From positions 1,178,001 through 1,242,000 of the forward strand of contig JAHREC010000018.1 in NCBI GenBank assembly GCA_020081605.1: 64,000 nt of DNA. The letters run 5' to 3'. Below the pieces are notes generated by a model. That model had not been told where the DNA came from and did no database searches. It saw only the letters and a program-made list of their open reading frames with translations. This stretch comes from Albifimbria verrucaria (lineage: Eukaryota > Ascomycota > Sordariomycetes > Hypocreales > Stachybotryaceae). How positions within the stretch are numbered: position 1 is the stretch's first letter; every line of letters starts with the position of its first letter. The position numbers were made by a program, and so were the translations under genes. Below are positions 12,343-24,737 of this stretch, piece after piece.

Positions 12343-13132
12343 TTTGAATGAGCCGGCACCTATAAGACCTGGAGAACACGGGGATGGTATTGAGTGGAGG
12401 TTTGATCAAGCTGAAAGAACAAGTGAGTGCACAATCTTGAAGCAACTTTACGTGGACGAGGAGGCAGCACCTTTGATATATAGTGACGTGGGTGTTGTGT
12501 CAAGAGACAACGTGGTTGCAGGGATGTCATGCAGTACTGGGGTACTTGGGTTTGATGCACCGAGCGCAGTCACGTCAAGGTATTTTACTAACAATACGGG
12601 TTTATGATGCGCTAAAGTGATTCACCCGTGTTCACCGAGCTTAGCTTGAATACTTGAAACCAACCTCAACCTAGCCACCTCATATCCGTACCCGAAGCAG
12701 CAACGAATTGTATGCAGACGGAGTTTGTTTATTTATTCTTAAGTTGGCTTTCAAACTGAACCAAGTGTCCATAGATGAATTTCTCCGCCAGGCAGAAGGT
12801 GAGTAATTCTGGAGGCTCTAATGAAATTCTAGACACTTGGTCTTGTTTATGGGGAGTCGGACGAACCGAAACAGTAAATTGGGAGCATGCAGCTAGAATG
12901 GGCTTAATTCACTAAATTCAAACGGGATATCTATTCGCAAGCGCTTTGCCCATGGGACCATGTTTTGGAGCTGTTTGAAACGTTGCCATTGATCTCAACT
13001 TCGAGTCTTGGCTGCCATAATTGAACTCACAACATGCAGCTGATCTATCTTGAGAACAAGAGAGAGATAGATTTTGCACATGGAGAGCGCTTAGCTCTAT
13101 GAATGACATACTCATTCAGATGCTATATAATT
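12343..13132. other. Intergenic region
   Basis: 5' flank of the methyltransferase-like gene and 3' flank of the Ran-binding gene, which are both on minus. No coding signal was seen. Confidence 0.55.
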
Positions 13133-15040
13133 TCATGGCGAGTCTTGATAAGGATCAAACCCTACTCGCTGTTTCGCCGCATCCCTTGCCTTCCTGCGAT
13201 CCTCACCTAACAGACCCGTCGTCGAGGTCTCTTCCAAAAAGAATGTCAGCACATGGTCTGGGATAGACAGGTGAGAGGCTTGCTGGAACTCTTGCAAGCC
13301 CGCCAATCGTATCAACATTTCCAACAAAGACAGTGACGTCGTGACCGCTCCGAAAGGCGATCTGGTCACAAAGTCTTGCGTCTCTCTATCACCAAGGTGT
13401 GCCATATGGGTGCTCAGTTTACTGGGCGATGGCGAACCTGGGCTTGTTTTCGCGTGCAGTGATAGACATCTCAGTTGATCAATCACACCAGGATCCATGG
13501 ACGGCGCATGATGTTTTACGTCGAGAGCTCGAGGCCGTCGAGCCGTTGAATTCGTGTCCGACTCGGAGCTCTCCGAGTCAGATCCATCATCTTCTTCCAT
13601 TGTGCTATCTTCGCAAACCTCGAAGGCCAACCACTCGGGATCCAGAGGTTGAGGCAAGTTAGTTCTAGTCCGATCTGCGGAGTATTTCGGTTCTTTATCA
13701 GCCCGACTGCTCATGTCGCATTCCTCCGTAAGTTGCTTATCGATGTCGGTTTGGTCGTCTCCTTCGATTCTGTGAATGACTGGGGTTGCCAACAACTCCC
13801 CGGCTGTACCCTCATCTGTCGGTCTCGGGGCTGCGTTGATGTCACGTTTTATTAACAGAACAGGGCGCTTCTCGTTTGAGGATGTATCGCCTATATTAAG
13901 AAGTTTGCCCGTGTCTGTGTAGAATAGCCTGGAAAATTGGAAAATAGGCACAGATTCTCGAACACCTGCGTTTGGAATGCTGCCACAGTTCCCAGTGTTC
14001 TCAGATTCATCATGCACACGGCCATCATCCAAGTCTTGGATAATTTCAAGATAGTACGAGTACCTATACGCGAGTGGCACACTAGCTAGGCCCTCGACCG
14101 CGTCATCGCCTGGCTCAGATCGAGGGTGGGTTGCTGCCCTACATAATCGTACCCGTGTTTTATGCAGGACTTCTTGCCATAGCGGTCGTCGTTGGCCTTC
14201 ACCTAGGCCATATATGGCTCGATCAGCTGTTCGCACACGCTTTTGGCAAGGGTTTCCCTGTTCAGGGTACTGGGCATCGATTCTGAACAAGACGAAGTAG
14301 ACGCATGACCCCGAAACAGCATATACAAGGTTAGACTAAAGGCAGGTCCGATTTGTGTTGGCTCTGTCGGATTTTGTGCATGGTGAGTATCCCTGATTAT
14401 GAGAAGCGTGCTCGATTGCAGAAGTCTCGAGGAGATATGCCAGATGGTATGGATGTGGAGAGGCTCTCACCAGATGCTGTAATAGCCAGCTGAAGAAGGG
14501 GACTTCACGATCTATACGGTCCAAAAGGCTCTTGATATCGGTTATGAGCTTATGCAAGTCTTCATCACGCAAGCTCTTACTTCCTGGCTGTTTTGAAGTG
14601 ACAATTTGGGCATTTTCCTGAGATACAGCGACGTCTTCAATATGACGACCAAGAGACGCGACTTCGGAATGTAATGACTTGGCCAAAGGGACTGCAGATG
14701 CAAGGAAAGCATTGCCGTGACCGGACCTGGTCTGATTAGCTCAGGGTTGCTACAACAGCAAGGAGGACAAACTTGAGCTCGATAAGATCGATTACAGGAG
14801 TGATAACCTGTGTTTCGAATGTAAGCTAGCTATTCTGTATAGAACGTACAATATTAATACCTTGATCTTGCTATCCAGACGTTGCTGAAGAGATCTCAGC
14901 TCCTAGCTGAGTTTCTCGTCATCGACTGATTGCAACAGTCGCGAACATTGCTTGATGGCCAAGCTAGATGTGAGGGCGATACCAGATCTGATAGCATATT
15001 TCACAGCCTGTACGCCAACAGCCGCAAGGAACTCATCCAT
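13133..15040 (-). pseudogene. RanGTP-binding protein (Yrb30-type), with internal TAG and three frame breaks
   Basis: Fungal Ran-binding protein of the PF05508/Yrb30 type, expected to bind RanGTP and influence GTP hydrolysis and nuclear transport. Exons on minus are 15040-14861, 14807-14773 and 14726-13133. The N-terminus (MDEFLAAVGVQAVKYAIRSG) and the LDSKIKVITPVIDLIELKS segment are typical. Downstream come a GPAFSLTLYMLF segment, YGLGEGQRRPLWQEVLHK and REVPFF. Codon 46 is TAG at 14905-14903, in frame, where a sense codon before ELRSLQQRL is expected. Three more one-base losses are needed: after VPFF, at SPR-RLLQSSTLL, and before FRIDAQYP. Unlike other genes here, these sites are only 2-3 base runs. 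It could be a real decaying gene or an error-rich patch. The C-terminal half is disordered and acidic. Confidence 0.65.
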
Positions 15041-15994
15041 GGCTCGGGCCCATGCGGTGGCGGTTTATAAGACGAGGCGCAGACGGGGGCAAGGATGTTA
15101 TGACTCAAATCTGGGAGAGTGGAGGAGTTGGGGTTCAAGGTGGGAGCTTCATGGTATCAGTGAAAATACTCGGTATTTGAATTATTTTTCCGATGGTCAT
15201 TCCTAAGTTGCTGTCTGTGTCCGTACACGTGAATCGCTGGCATCAAAGGCGAGGCAAACGAGGCGCGCGTTGCCCCGTCGATTTGATTTGATAGAGGGGC
15301 GAGGAAGACAGTGCGACTACGATGCGGCACCCCGCCATGCCATGTCCTCAGTTTGGCAATATTGGGTTGGGTAGTGTATTTATGGGTTGAATGCAGAGCC
15401 CTTCTGGGATGGACATAATGTTGAAGTATGGGGTTTAATTATAAGCCTAGCTTAAGGAAAATTCCCTGCTTCCACAGGCAGCAGCGCGAACATGTTTCTC
15501 ATTGCAGTTGATGCTGATACAATCTTGAATGTACTGTAGCTATCTATTCCCTTGCAATTACCCCATAAGCTACCTCTGCCTGACCTGAAGAGTCACAGGA
15601 GGACAGTGCCAGGCTTCCTGGACACGGTGTCAACCCCTCCACAGCCAGCATCTTCCCCTCCAGCGTCATGGTTGGTGGGGCTCGAATTTTCACGTCCTCT
15701 CCACCAAGGCAAGGCAAGGCAACTAAGGTGGCTCGCTTTCAAGACTTGGACGCTATCCTTATTTAACCCTCGGTGCCCAAGTTACGCAAATTCGTGGCTG
15801 GGTAAGAAAATCGTTGCTGGACATCGCATCGCATCCTATCCAAGCGCCCTCGCCCTTTGTCCCGCTCCGCTCTCACGTAAGGTCGCGACCCTCGCTCCCC
15901 TACAGACCGAGCGACTAAATTTGTTTCTCAGGGTTGGCGCTCATCTGCCCACGACATCGAATTAACCCCCGTCGCGCCGCAAACAACCCCCAAA
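15041..15994. promoter_or_regulatory. Divergent upstream region of the Ran-binding gene and SUP35
   Basis: About 950 bp between divergent starts. The last 400 bases before SUP35 are pyrimidine-rich with a TTATTTAA stretch near 15759, consistent with a strong housekeeping promoter and 5' UTR (inference). Confidence 0.5.
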
Positions 15995-18275
15995 ATGTCG
16001 AACCTCAACTCGTGGGAGGACGATCCTGCTGCCCAGGATGAGAACCTCTCCCAGCAGGCTCAGCAGCAGCTCAACATCAACGCCCAGAACCAGCGAGCCG
16101 GCGGTTTCCGACCCAACGTCGCCGCTTTCCAGCCCACCGCCCAGGCCTTCCAGCCCGGCCAGGCCTATGGTGGTTATGCGCCTCAATACCAGCAGCAGCA
16201 ACAGCAGCAGTACTACCAGCAAGGCTACTACCCCCAGTACGGTGGCCAGCAGGGCTTCAACCAATACAACCAAGGCCAAGCTCAGGGTCAAGGCCAAGGC
16301 CAAGGCTACGGTGGCGGCTTCTCTCAAGGCTACAACCAGGGATACGGTACGGAATCATCACACGGCGTCCGAATTCTCCAAGACTAATTCTTTTGCAGGT
16401 GGAGGATACCCTCAGTACGGCCAACAGCAAGGCCAGGGCGCAAAGCAGCCTCAACAATCTCAGCAGCCTGCCGCACCTGTCATCGCCAAGCGACAGGACG
16501 CCGCTCCTGCTGCTGCCGCCGCCCCGGCTCCCAAGCCTGTAGCCACCAAGGAGGGTGGTGCTAAGGTTCTCAGCATCGGAGGAGATGGCTCAGCATCTAA
16601 GCCCAAGGCCAAGGTTCTGTCCATTGGAGCCACCGGCGCCCCGCCCCCAAGGAGGAGGCCAAGTCGGAATCAAGCCGGAGCCCACCTCCAAGCCCGAGGC
16701 TGGCCAGAAGGCCGCGGCCGTTAAGGCCATTGAGAAGACTGGCGAGAAGGCTGGCAAGGGCGCTTCGCCAAGCGGCAAGACCTCCCCACACCTTCGTCCG
16801 GTCGCTCCAGTCCCTCTGGCCCCGGAGAGAAGAAGGTCCAACGTGATGTTGATGCAGTCACCAAGGAGCAGGCCGCCGACGTTGACGAGGATACCCTCAA
16901 GGAAATTTACGGCAAGGAGCACGTCAACATCATCTTCATCGGCCACGTCGATGCCGGCAAGTCTACTCTGGGCGGTTCCATTCTCTGGTCTACTGGCATG
17001 GTTGACGAGCGAACGATGGAAAAGTACAAGAAGGAGGCTAAGGACATGGGTCGTGAGTCCTGGTACCTGTCTTGGGTCATGGATCTGAACAAGGAGGAGA
17101 GAAGCCAGGGTAAGACCATCGAGGTTGGACGTGGTTTCTTCGAGACCGAGAAGCGCAGATACAGTATCCTGGATGCCCTGGCCACAAGACTTACGTTCCC
17201 AACATGATTGGAGGAGCCTCGCAAGCAGATGTTGGTATTCTCGTCATCTCCGCACGAAAGGGCGAGTACGAGACTGGTTTCGAGCGAGGTGGTCAGACCC
17301 GTGAGCACGCTATGCTTGCCAAGACCCAGGGTGTCAACAAGCTTATTGTCGCCATCAACAAGATGGACGACCCTACTGTCGAGTGGTCTCACGAGCGATA
17401 TCTGGAGTGCACAACCAAGCTGTCTCAGTTCTTGAAGGGTACCGGCTACAACCTGAAGACTGATGTCTTCTTCATTCCTGTTGCCGCCCAGCAGTCCATG
17501 AACATCAAGGAGCGCATCCCTGCGGGTGTTGCTCCCTGGTGGGAGGGCCCCTCGCTGCTCGAGTACCTCGACAGCATGAAGGCGCTTGAACGTAAGGTTA
17601 ACGCTCCTTCATGATGCCCGTCAACGCCAAGTACAAGGATATGGGCACGATGGTTGACGGAAAGATCGAGGCTGGTGTTGTCAAGAAGGGCATGTCCCTG
17701 ATCATGATGCCACGCAAGGACAAGGTCGAAGTCACCGTGGTTTACGGAGAGCAGGAAGACGAAATTCCCATCGCGCAGTGCGGTGACCAGGTCCGCATGA
17801 GAATCAAGGGTGTCGAAGAAGAAGACATCCTGCCTGGATTCGTGCTCTGCTCACCAAAGCGACCCGTGCACTGCGTTGCCGAGTTCGAGGCGCAGATCCG
17901 TATTCTGGAGCTGAAGAGCATCCTGACTACTGGCTTCAACTGCGTGCTGCACGTGCACTCTGCTATTGAAGAGGTCACATTCGCCGCCTTGCTGCACAAG
18001 TTGCAGAAGGGCACGAACCGTAAGAGCAAGCTGCCGCCGACCCACGCCAAGAGGGGCGACAGTATCATCGCCCGTATGCAGGTGATTGGTGGAGCAGGAT
18101 CTGTCTGCGTGGAGAAATTCGAGGACTATGCCCAGATGGGTCGTTTCACCCTTCGAGATCAGGTTCGTACCGCCGATGCCAAGAGCTGGGGAATGGAAGA
18201 CAGATTGCTAACAATAACGACTAGGGACAAACGATCGCCATTGGTAAGATCACCAAGCTGATCCTTGATGAGTAA
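15995..18275 (+). CDS. SUP35: SUP35 / eRF3, translation termination GTPase with Q/N/G-rich N-domain
   Basis: GTPase release factor that works with eRF1 at stop codons. Exons are 15995-16346, 16399-18162 and 18225-18275. The N-terminal 130 residues are rich in Q, N, G and Y (repeats of the [17 protein letters not shown] and GQGQG kind), like the yeast prion domain. A charged middle region follows. The GTPase domain starts near residue 300 with [10 protein letters not shown], then [12 protein letters not shown], the DAPGH step and NKMDDP. Five bases are missing: C at 16639-16642, A at 16672-16673, C at 16784-16787, C at 17176-17178 (inside the DAPGHK G3 motif) and T at 17608-17609. With them the product is 723 residues, and the short last exon encodes [16 protein letters not shown]. 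Retention of intron 1 would stop the protein after the prion-like domain. Confidence 0.95.
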
Positions 18276-21200
18276 ATGAAGTCGAAAAGGGAAAAGGCTT
18301 GAGAGATAGCATGCACTCCACCACGATGGTCTGCAACGAGTAAGCTGCCAGGGAAGAGACGTGGAAATCAGCAGCGGGGCCGTGACCCTGAGATTCTTGC
18401 ATATTTGATGATATATGAGGCTTGTTAGCACAATGTGCGAGATGCCAGCGGGTTCTCTCAGAGGGCGCCGGTGGTCCTTTAGCTTACGATAGAACAATGA
18501 AAAGAATCAATGAAATTAGGCCTAAGATTTTGGGAGGTCGTGTGACCAATTCTATGTTTTACTAGGTTTTCTTGTGTTGTTGTTTCTCTCGAGCCACGTT
18601 TGAAGGCTGCACGAAGGGAGCACCGCGTGACGATGCTGCAGGCACATGTCGTGTTGCTGAGCTGCAGGGGATGGACCAATGGCGAGACTGCCATAGGTAA
18701 AAGAGATGCGGGCAAGCAGGCATTGGGCTGAACAAGCCACCTGTGGTGGTGTTGGCCAGCGGTCAGCGATACCGGTGTGACAACGACCGCTTGGCGCATC
18801 GATAGTGAGATGAGGATGGGAATGTGAAAAACGAGGCGCATCCTATCAAGAAGCACCACGAAAATAGGCATGCAAGATCAAGATGAGCATAGCCATACGT
18901 GGTGATGGGAGCCAATGGGGGCAGAACCGGAGTGGAAGGGCGAAAATGAACCGGGTGCGGTGCGGTGGGGAAGCTGGCCCTCCGAGCCGCAGGGGTCGGA
19001 GCCGTTGCCCAGCATTCGGCGTCAAGGGGAGGGTGTCGAGCGAGCCGGATCCGTGTAGACGGTGTGGACCAGCGGGGAGCCGTAGGAGGACCGGGTGGTT
19101 GTCGAGGGCGACGGACCAAGGTGAAGCTGCGGTAAGTGTTTGTAAGTGGAGTGTATTTGTGGAAGCAAGAGGAGACCGGAAGATGGGTCCTGAACGAGAT
19201 GCTAACTCGAATTAAAATCACAAGATGTTTTTTTTGTTTTTAATTTCTTACTGAGCGAGGAAAGCCCCGGCTTCACGAGGATCAGATGCCGTGACATGTG
19301 CTTGAGGAGGGGGTAGTCAGGCAGCCTGCCGCGGGAAAGGATACGGTAGGCAAGCAACGAGGCGAAGACTCCAAGCTGCGGGGCAGCCAGCGAGGCGGAG
19401 CAATAAAGTGCAGATCCAAGATCTCATTCTAGACAAGGGGGCAGAGGCACGGTAGTAAGATACGGAGGAGGATATGGAGGAGAAGAGGAGCCGGGAGGGT
19501 GTGGGGATAGGATGGAGAGAAGGAAGTAAAAATAATTAATCAATGAAAGGCAGAAGACGGAGAAAGTCGGAAGCGGTTGTGGTTGTGAGGCAGCCCGGCG
19601 GTAGGCTGGCCAATGGGGGCAGGGGATTGCGGATGACGATGCCGGCGGGCTGGAACTCAATGCTGCGCGTTGATGCACTTATGTCATGTGTTCGGGACTG
19701 GGAATTATCGTGAAACTGCCCTTGGATCTTCTGTTGGGTGCTGATGCGTACAGTACGTGCTCCATGACCCGGCATGTTGCGAAAGAAGGGCGGGCTGTGG
19801 GAACTGGCTACTAAATTGGGGATCAAGGACCAATTGGGCATGAACTTCAGCTGGCTGATACGGGGGAGGGACTAGCATAATATCTGTCGTATACGACGAG
19901 GAATTGACCATCGTGACCACGATAAACATAGAAATAAAAATAACAATAACAGTAATCCCCGTCAGGGCTCTCCCGATGCTGGTGTTGCTGATGTGAGTCT
20001 AGATGAGGTCACGGTTCCCAGAGACGAGACATGCCGTGCGGCTATCGACGGTGGAGGGATGTTCCAGGCCCTGACACGGGGTGATCCCGGCCTGGTTCAG
20101 GCTGAGGCTGGACAATGACCGAGGGAAGAGACCCAGCAGGGAGGATGGCGTGGGGAGAAGATGGGACGAAGGGCAGAAGAGGATGCATTTCATACCCACA
20201 GCAATAGCCCCTCCATCCCTCTGCCCTCTGCTGCCTCGCCCCTCCAAGGCTCCAATGTTCAAGGACCCCACGCCAGCCCTAGCGTCGTCGCTCCCGTTCC
20301 CCGTGTAAGATGCTGTGCCAGTACCTCGATCAGAGCACGCACACACGCACACACGCTTCGGGTCTACGGAAAGGGCCAAATGGGGCGCAGAAACAGAGGG
20401 CACAGGCTGGACAGCGAAGCTGCTGCAACGATTCCTTTTGCCGCATCTCCTGCCGACGTTCGGGGACATGGACACAGACGAGCATTGCCGTGGTGGTGCC
20501 CGTGTCGTCACCTACATACGTACCGGTTTGTCACGTTGGCTGCTATATGACACAATGTGTGGGCTTGGCGGGGGTCCACGATGGGAACCAAGCCCTGGCC
20601 TGGTGAAAGATAATGAAATTCTTGCTTTTAGGGGCACCGTCACAGTGCAATCGGGGAACTAATGCAGTCAGTCGTTGGATCTTCGTTGTTCATCCGAAGT
20701 TCGTGGGCGTCAATGTTGTCATCGGTTGATGTGCAGTTTCCTCATGTAGGTACCTGGTGCGACCACCAGACCGCTTTAGCCGCATGCTGCCCAGCTGCTT
20801 CCGGACAAAATCGCCGCCGGAACGAGCCACCAGAGGGAGATGAATTCCAAATGTGCTTACTGGCCAGCGGCATGCATGCAAATGTAACGACGTCTTGCTG
20901 ATAGCGGTAGAAAAGGGAAGGAAACAACAGATAACGATAATTAATTGAAAAAGTCCCAAGCATCGCTGCAACCCCAGCGAATATAACACCATCGGTCGGC
21001 TGGCCACCCTTTTCTGGCTGCTTCCAGACCGGCCCTGGGGAAAAAACGGGCTTCTACCCTCCACGGGGAAGGGGGACAGGAGGGCGAAAAGCTTACCAGG
21101 GCGGCGAACTAAATCTCGGGAGCACTAATGGAAACCATTGTGTGCATTGCATTGCGTTTGTCAAGGCTTTCTTGGCTGCTGAACTCTATGGGAAACCCCG

Positions 21201-22137
21201 GAGAGGGGCCTGCAACGACCAATCCCTTGGCTTCCCGCGTCGAGTTGACGATCCAGAATCCCAAACCCAAACCAACCAGCTGACTCGTCTGCCAGCGCCC
21301 AGCGTAGGATTGTGTCGTCCTGCCTTTCCCCCTCCTCCTCGTGGCCGATGATCATGACGATGCAATGGCTAACTGGCTCCGGCAAAGCGGCAGCAAATCT
21401 TGCTGGGAGAAATGGGGACCATGTCGTTTCCGGTCTAAGTGGACGGGATCAGGGCGAGAGACGAGACAGAGGGAGGAAAAAGCAAACAGGCAAGCAGAAG
21501 CACAAGCAGAGGGCAGATCAGAAGAGCCCGTTCAATAGATAATCCCACATTCCTGCCCTCTTGGAGCTCCCTCTCCCTCGTTTCCTCCGCAAACCGAACC
21601 TGCTTCCTTGTCCTGTTGCTGTGCTCGTTCCGAGGACCGAAGACTGCGCCTTGGGCCGGAATTACACGAGCCCATCGTCGTCAAACCGCTTCTTTGCCCG
21701 CGGCATTGATCTCTTTTGCTATTTCTCCCGAACATCTGACAGGGGTGGGTTTCTTCCTCTGGTCTTTGCAAGTTCCAACCGCCAGAGACTGTGGTATTAT
21801 CGTCAACCCGAACCGAGTCCCCACCCGGCGCTTCCGATATAATATCGTGGCCGGACCCCACAAAGCGACTCTGCTCGGGACGGGAGTGCAGCAAGCAAAC
21901 CTGCTCCCTGCTCTCGACCAACGACCATCCTCGCTCGTCGTTTCGCCCAACAGTCCGGGGCAGCGCTAACTCCAGACCTTTCCCTTTCCTTTCCTTTCCT
22001 GCGTGGAGAGAGGCACACGCCCCCTCCCCTGCTCTGCCTTGTGCCCAAACTCCACAACGCACACCCTTCCGGCTCTGCTGCGCTTGGCGCCGTCTACCTG
22101 GTGTAATCGAGCGAGCTGCGCCAGAAGTATAATAAAG
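18276..22137. promoter_or_regulatory. 3.9 kb gene-free region upstream of PCK1
   Basis: Longest stretch without a recognisable gene in the window. It includes the SUP35 3' UTR. Then comes GC-rich and purine/pyrimidine-skewed sequence with many overlapping open frames on both strands but no family similarity I can see. Simple repeats are CA-rich at about 20335-20356 and CTTTCC-type at 21978-22000. The final 600 bases before the PCK1 start are strongly CT-rich, as in long fungal 5' leaders. It is probably an extended carbon-regulated promoter with a long leader (inference). I looked for paired CCG motifs spaced by seven bases (AcuK/AcuM type) and did not find a clear one. Confidence 0.5.
21978..22000 (+). 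repeat. CTTTCC-rich polypyrimidine tract in PCK1 leader
   Basis: Tandem CTTTC/CTTTCC units about 140 bases upstream of the PCK1 start codon. Such CT-rich tracts are common near transcription starts of strongly expressed fungal genes. Confidence 0.7.
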
Positions 22138-24737
22138 ATGAAGGATCCTGTTCTCAGAAACAGTTCTCCCTACATCGATCCCTCCGTCAAAGGCCCTCCG
22201 TCCCAGCTCAAGGCTCTTGGAACTGATTTACGCAAAAGTAAGTCTTTGCCTTTGCCTTGCCCTGGCCTGGCCTGGCCTGGTGGCAGAACCGGTCCTTGCC
22301 TGCTTCAACAAGACACTAACACGCCGTCTCTTTTGTAGTGATTAACAGCAACGTGAACAAGACTGCTCTCCACCCTGGTGGTGTCGCGTAAGTGCCTCCT
22401 CTCTTCAAATAATTTTTTTCCTTCTTCTTCTTTTCTATCTTTTCTCTTCATGCCTTTATTATGCAAGAGTGTCATGTGGAAATTCGAAAAAGACTAACAT
22501 GACGTCGTGTCCAGGCCTCACCGCGAGCACACCGACCTTGGTATGCCATGGCGCATCACTTTCGGCTATGACCCATTCACATGCTAACGCTCTCGCGCAG
22601 AGGAGGAGCTCCATGAGACCGCCCACATCGACTACGACCGCGTTGCCATTGTAAGAATGCCAAAGCCCCTGGCCTACACGGGTTCACCCGACTGACTGCC
22701 GATCACTTAGATTGCCAACCCTTCCGTCGCTGCTCTGTACGAAGATGCTCTCGTGTACGAGACCGGCACCGCCATCACATCCAGCGGCGCCCTGACCGCC
22801 TACTCTGGAGCCAAGACCGGTCGCTCGCCCCTGGACAAGCGTATCGTCAAGGAGCCGTCATCAGAAGAGCACATCTGGTAAGCCTCACCGAGGAGAGCCC
22901 ATGCATCATGTCGTAACTGCGGCTAACATCGCCTTTTTCTTTAGGTGGGGACCCGTCAACAAGCCCATGTCGCCTGAGGTAGGCCAATTGCCCTTTCCCA
23001 ATTGATTTCTGCCTTCTGCCCCTTGCCCTTGGTTTGATTTGGTTGGACCGGGCCGGCTCCGGTCGAGTCACGATGGTCTAGAAAGACTCGCCGATTGGAT
23101 CATGGTGGCGTTTCTCTTACACAATGAGAAGGTCGCGTGCCTCGTCTCAATTTTCCTTTGGCGTACCCCAGGAATTTCCCAATCCTGGCGCCGGCTCCAA
23201 TCGGCTCGTGACCCCGCAGACCGGCTTCGCGCCCCTGCAGTCGAGCGTCGCACTCGCTTGTCCTCTTTTGCATTGGCACCGCATTCCACCTTGCCTTCTA
23301 GAAATTCCCGTTTGGGCAGCCCGGCTAACCCACCTCCAGGTATGGAAGATCAACCGTGAGCGTGCTGTCGACTACCTCAACACCCGCAACCGCATCTACG
23401 TCGTCGATGGTTACGCCGGCTGGGATGAGAAGTACAGAATCCGCGTGCGCGTCATCTGCGCCCGCGCCTACCACGCCCTCTTCATGAGGAACATGCTCAT
23501 CCGTCCTCCTCGCGAGGAGCTCGAGGGCTTCCACCCTGACTACACCATCTACAACGCCGGCTCTTTCCCCGCCAACCGCTACACCGAGGGTATGACCTCT
23601 GCCACCTCGGTCGCCATCAACTTCTCTGCTAAGGAGATGGTCATCCTCGGTACTGAATACGCTGGTGAAATGAAGAAGGGCATCTTCACCGTCCTCTTCT
23701 ACGAGATGCCCATCAAGCACAACGTCCTGACCCTGCACTCCTCCGCCAACGAGGGCAAGGATGGCGATGTCACCGTCTTCTTCGGTCTGTCCGGTACCGG
23801 CAAGACCACCTTGTCTGCCGACCCCAACCGTGCCCTGATCGGCGACGACGAGCACTGCTGGAGCGACCGTGGTGTCTTCAACATTGAGGGCGGCTGCTAC
23901 GCCAAGACCATCGGCCTGTCTGCCGAGAAGGAGCCCGATATCTACAACGCCATCCGCTTCGGCTCCGTCCTGGAGAACGTTGTCTTTGACCCCGAGACCC
24001 GCGACGTCGACTACGACGACTGCACCCTGACTGAGAACACCCGATGGTAAGCACTCTTCATCGGTTTCCTGATATTGAATCGACGCTAACATTGACTTCC
24101 AGCGCCTACCCCATCGAGTACATCAGCAACGCCAAGATCCCTGCCTCTCCACCAACATGCCCACCAACATCATCCTCCTGACCTGCGACGCCCGCGGTGT
24201 TCTGCCTCCCGTCTCCAAGCTGAACGGCGCCCAGACCATGTTCCACTTCATCTCCGGCTACACCTCCAAGATGGCCGGTACCGAGGACGGTGTCACCGAG
24301 CCCCAGGCTACCTTCTCCAGCTGCTTCGCCCAGCCTTTCCTGGCCCTGCACCCCATGAAGTACGCCAAGATGCTGGCGGACAAGATCGAGCAGCACAACG
24401 CCAACGCCTGGCTGCTCAACACCGGCTGGGTCGGCGCCGGTGTTGCCCAGGGTGGCAAGCGTTGCCCCTCAAGTACACTCGTGCCATCCTTGACGCCATC
24501 CACTCCGGTGAGCTGGCCAAGGTTGAGTACGAGAACTACGAGGTCTTCAACCTGCAGGTCCCCAAGACCTGCCCCGGCGTCCCCAACGAGCTGCTCAACC
24601 CCAAGTCCGCCTGGACCGCTGGCCAGGAGAGCTTCCAGAGCGAGGTCGTCAAGCTGGGCAAGCTGTTCCGTGAGAACTTCACCAAGTACGAGAGCGAGGC
24701 CACGGAAGACGTGGTCAAGGCTGGTCCCGTTGTTTAA
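22138..24737 (+). CDS. PCK1: Phosphoenolpyruvate carboxykinase (ATP)
   Basis: Converts oxaloacetate plus ATP to phosphoenolpyruvate, CO2 and ADP, the committed step of gluconeogenesis (acuF/PCK1), in the cytosol. I read eight exons: 22138-22237, 22339-22387, 22515-22540, 22601-22650, 22711-22877, 22945-22978, 23340-24046 and 24103-24737. Exon 3 is only 26 nt and exon 6 only 34 nt. Intron 6 (22979-23339, 361 nt) is far longer than its neighbours. Kinase motifs are clear: the P-loop [15 protein letters not shown] near residue 290, then [12 protein letters not shown] and [11 protein letters not shown]. Two C residues are missing, at 24139-24141 ([11 protein letters not shown]) and 24465-24468 (GGKRCPLKYTR); adding them gives 589 codons. 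CT-rich leader and distant upstream gene suggest extensive regulation (inference). Confidence 0.97.
22262..22281 (+). repeat. CCTGG pentamer repeat in PCK1 intron 1
   Basis: Three to four tandem CCTGG units inside the first PCK1 intron. Confidence 0.8.

Noticed and set aside
18763..20662. Long open frames on both strands before PCK1 as genes
   Set aside because: They overlap each other, are driven by repeats and composition, and show no domain or splice pattern.
18276..22137. AcuK/AcuM-type paired CCG sites upstream of PCK1
   Set aside because: I checked the region by eye and found no CCG pair with the seven-base spacing; near matches had 5, 6, 8 or 9 bases between.
23124..23340. Coding continuation of PCK1 upstream of exon 7 (frame open from 23124)
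   Set aside because: The residues before VWKINRER do not match the enzyme, and the CAG acceptor at 23337-23339 joins exon 6 perfectly.
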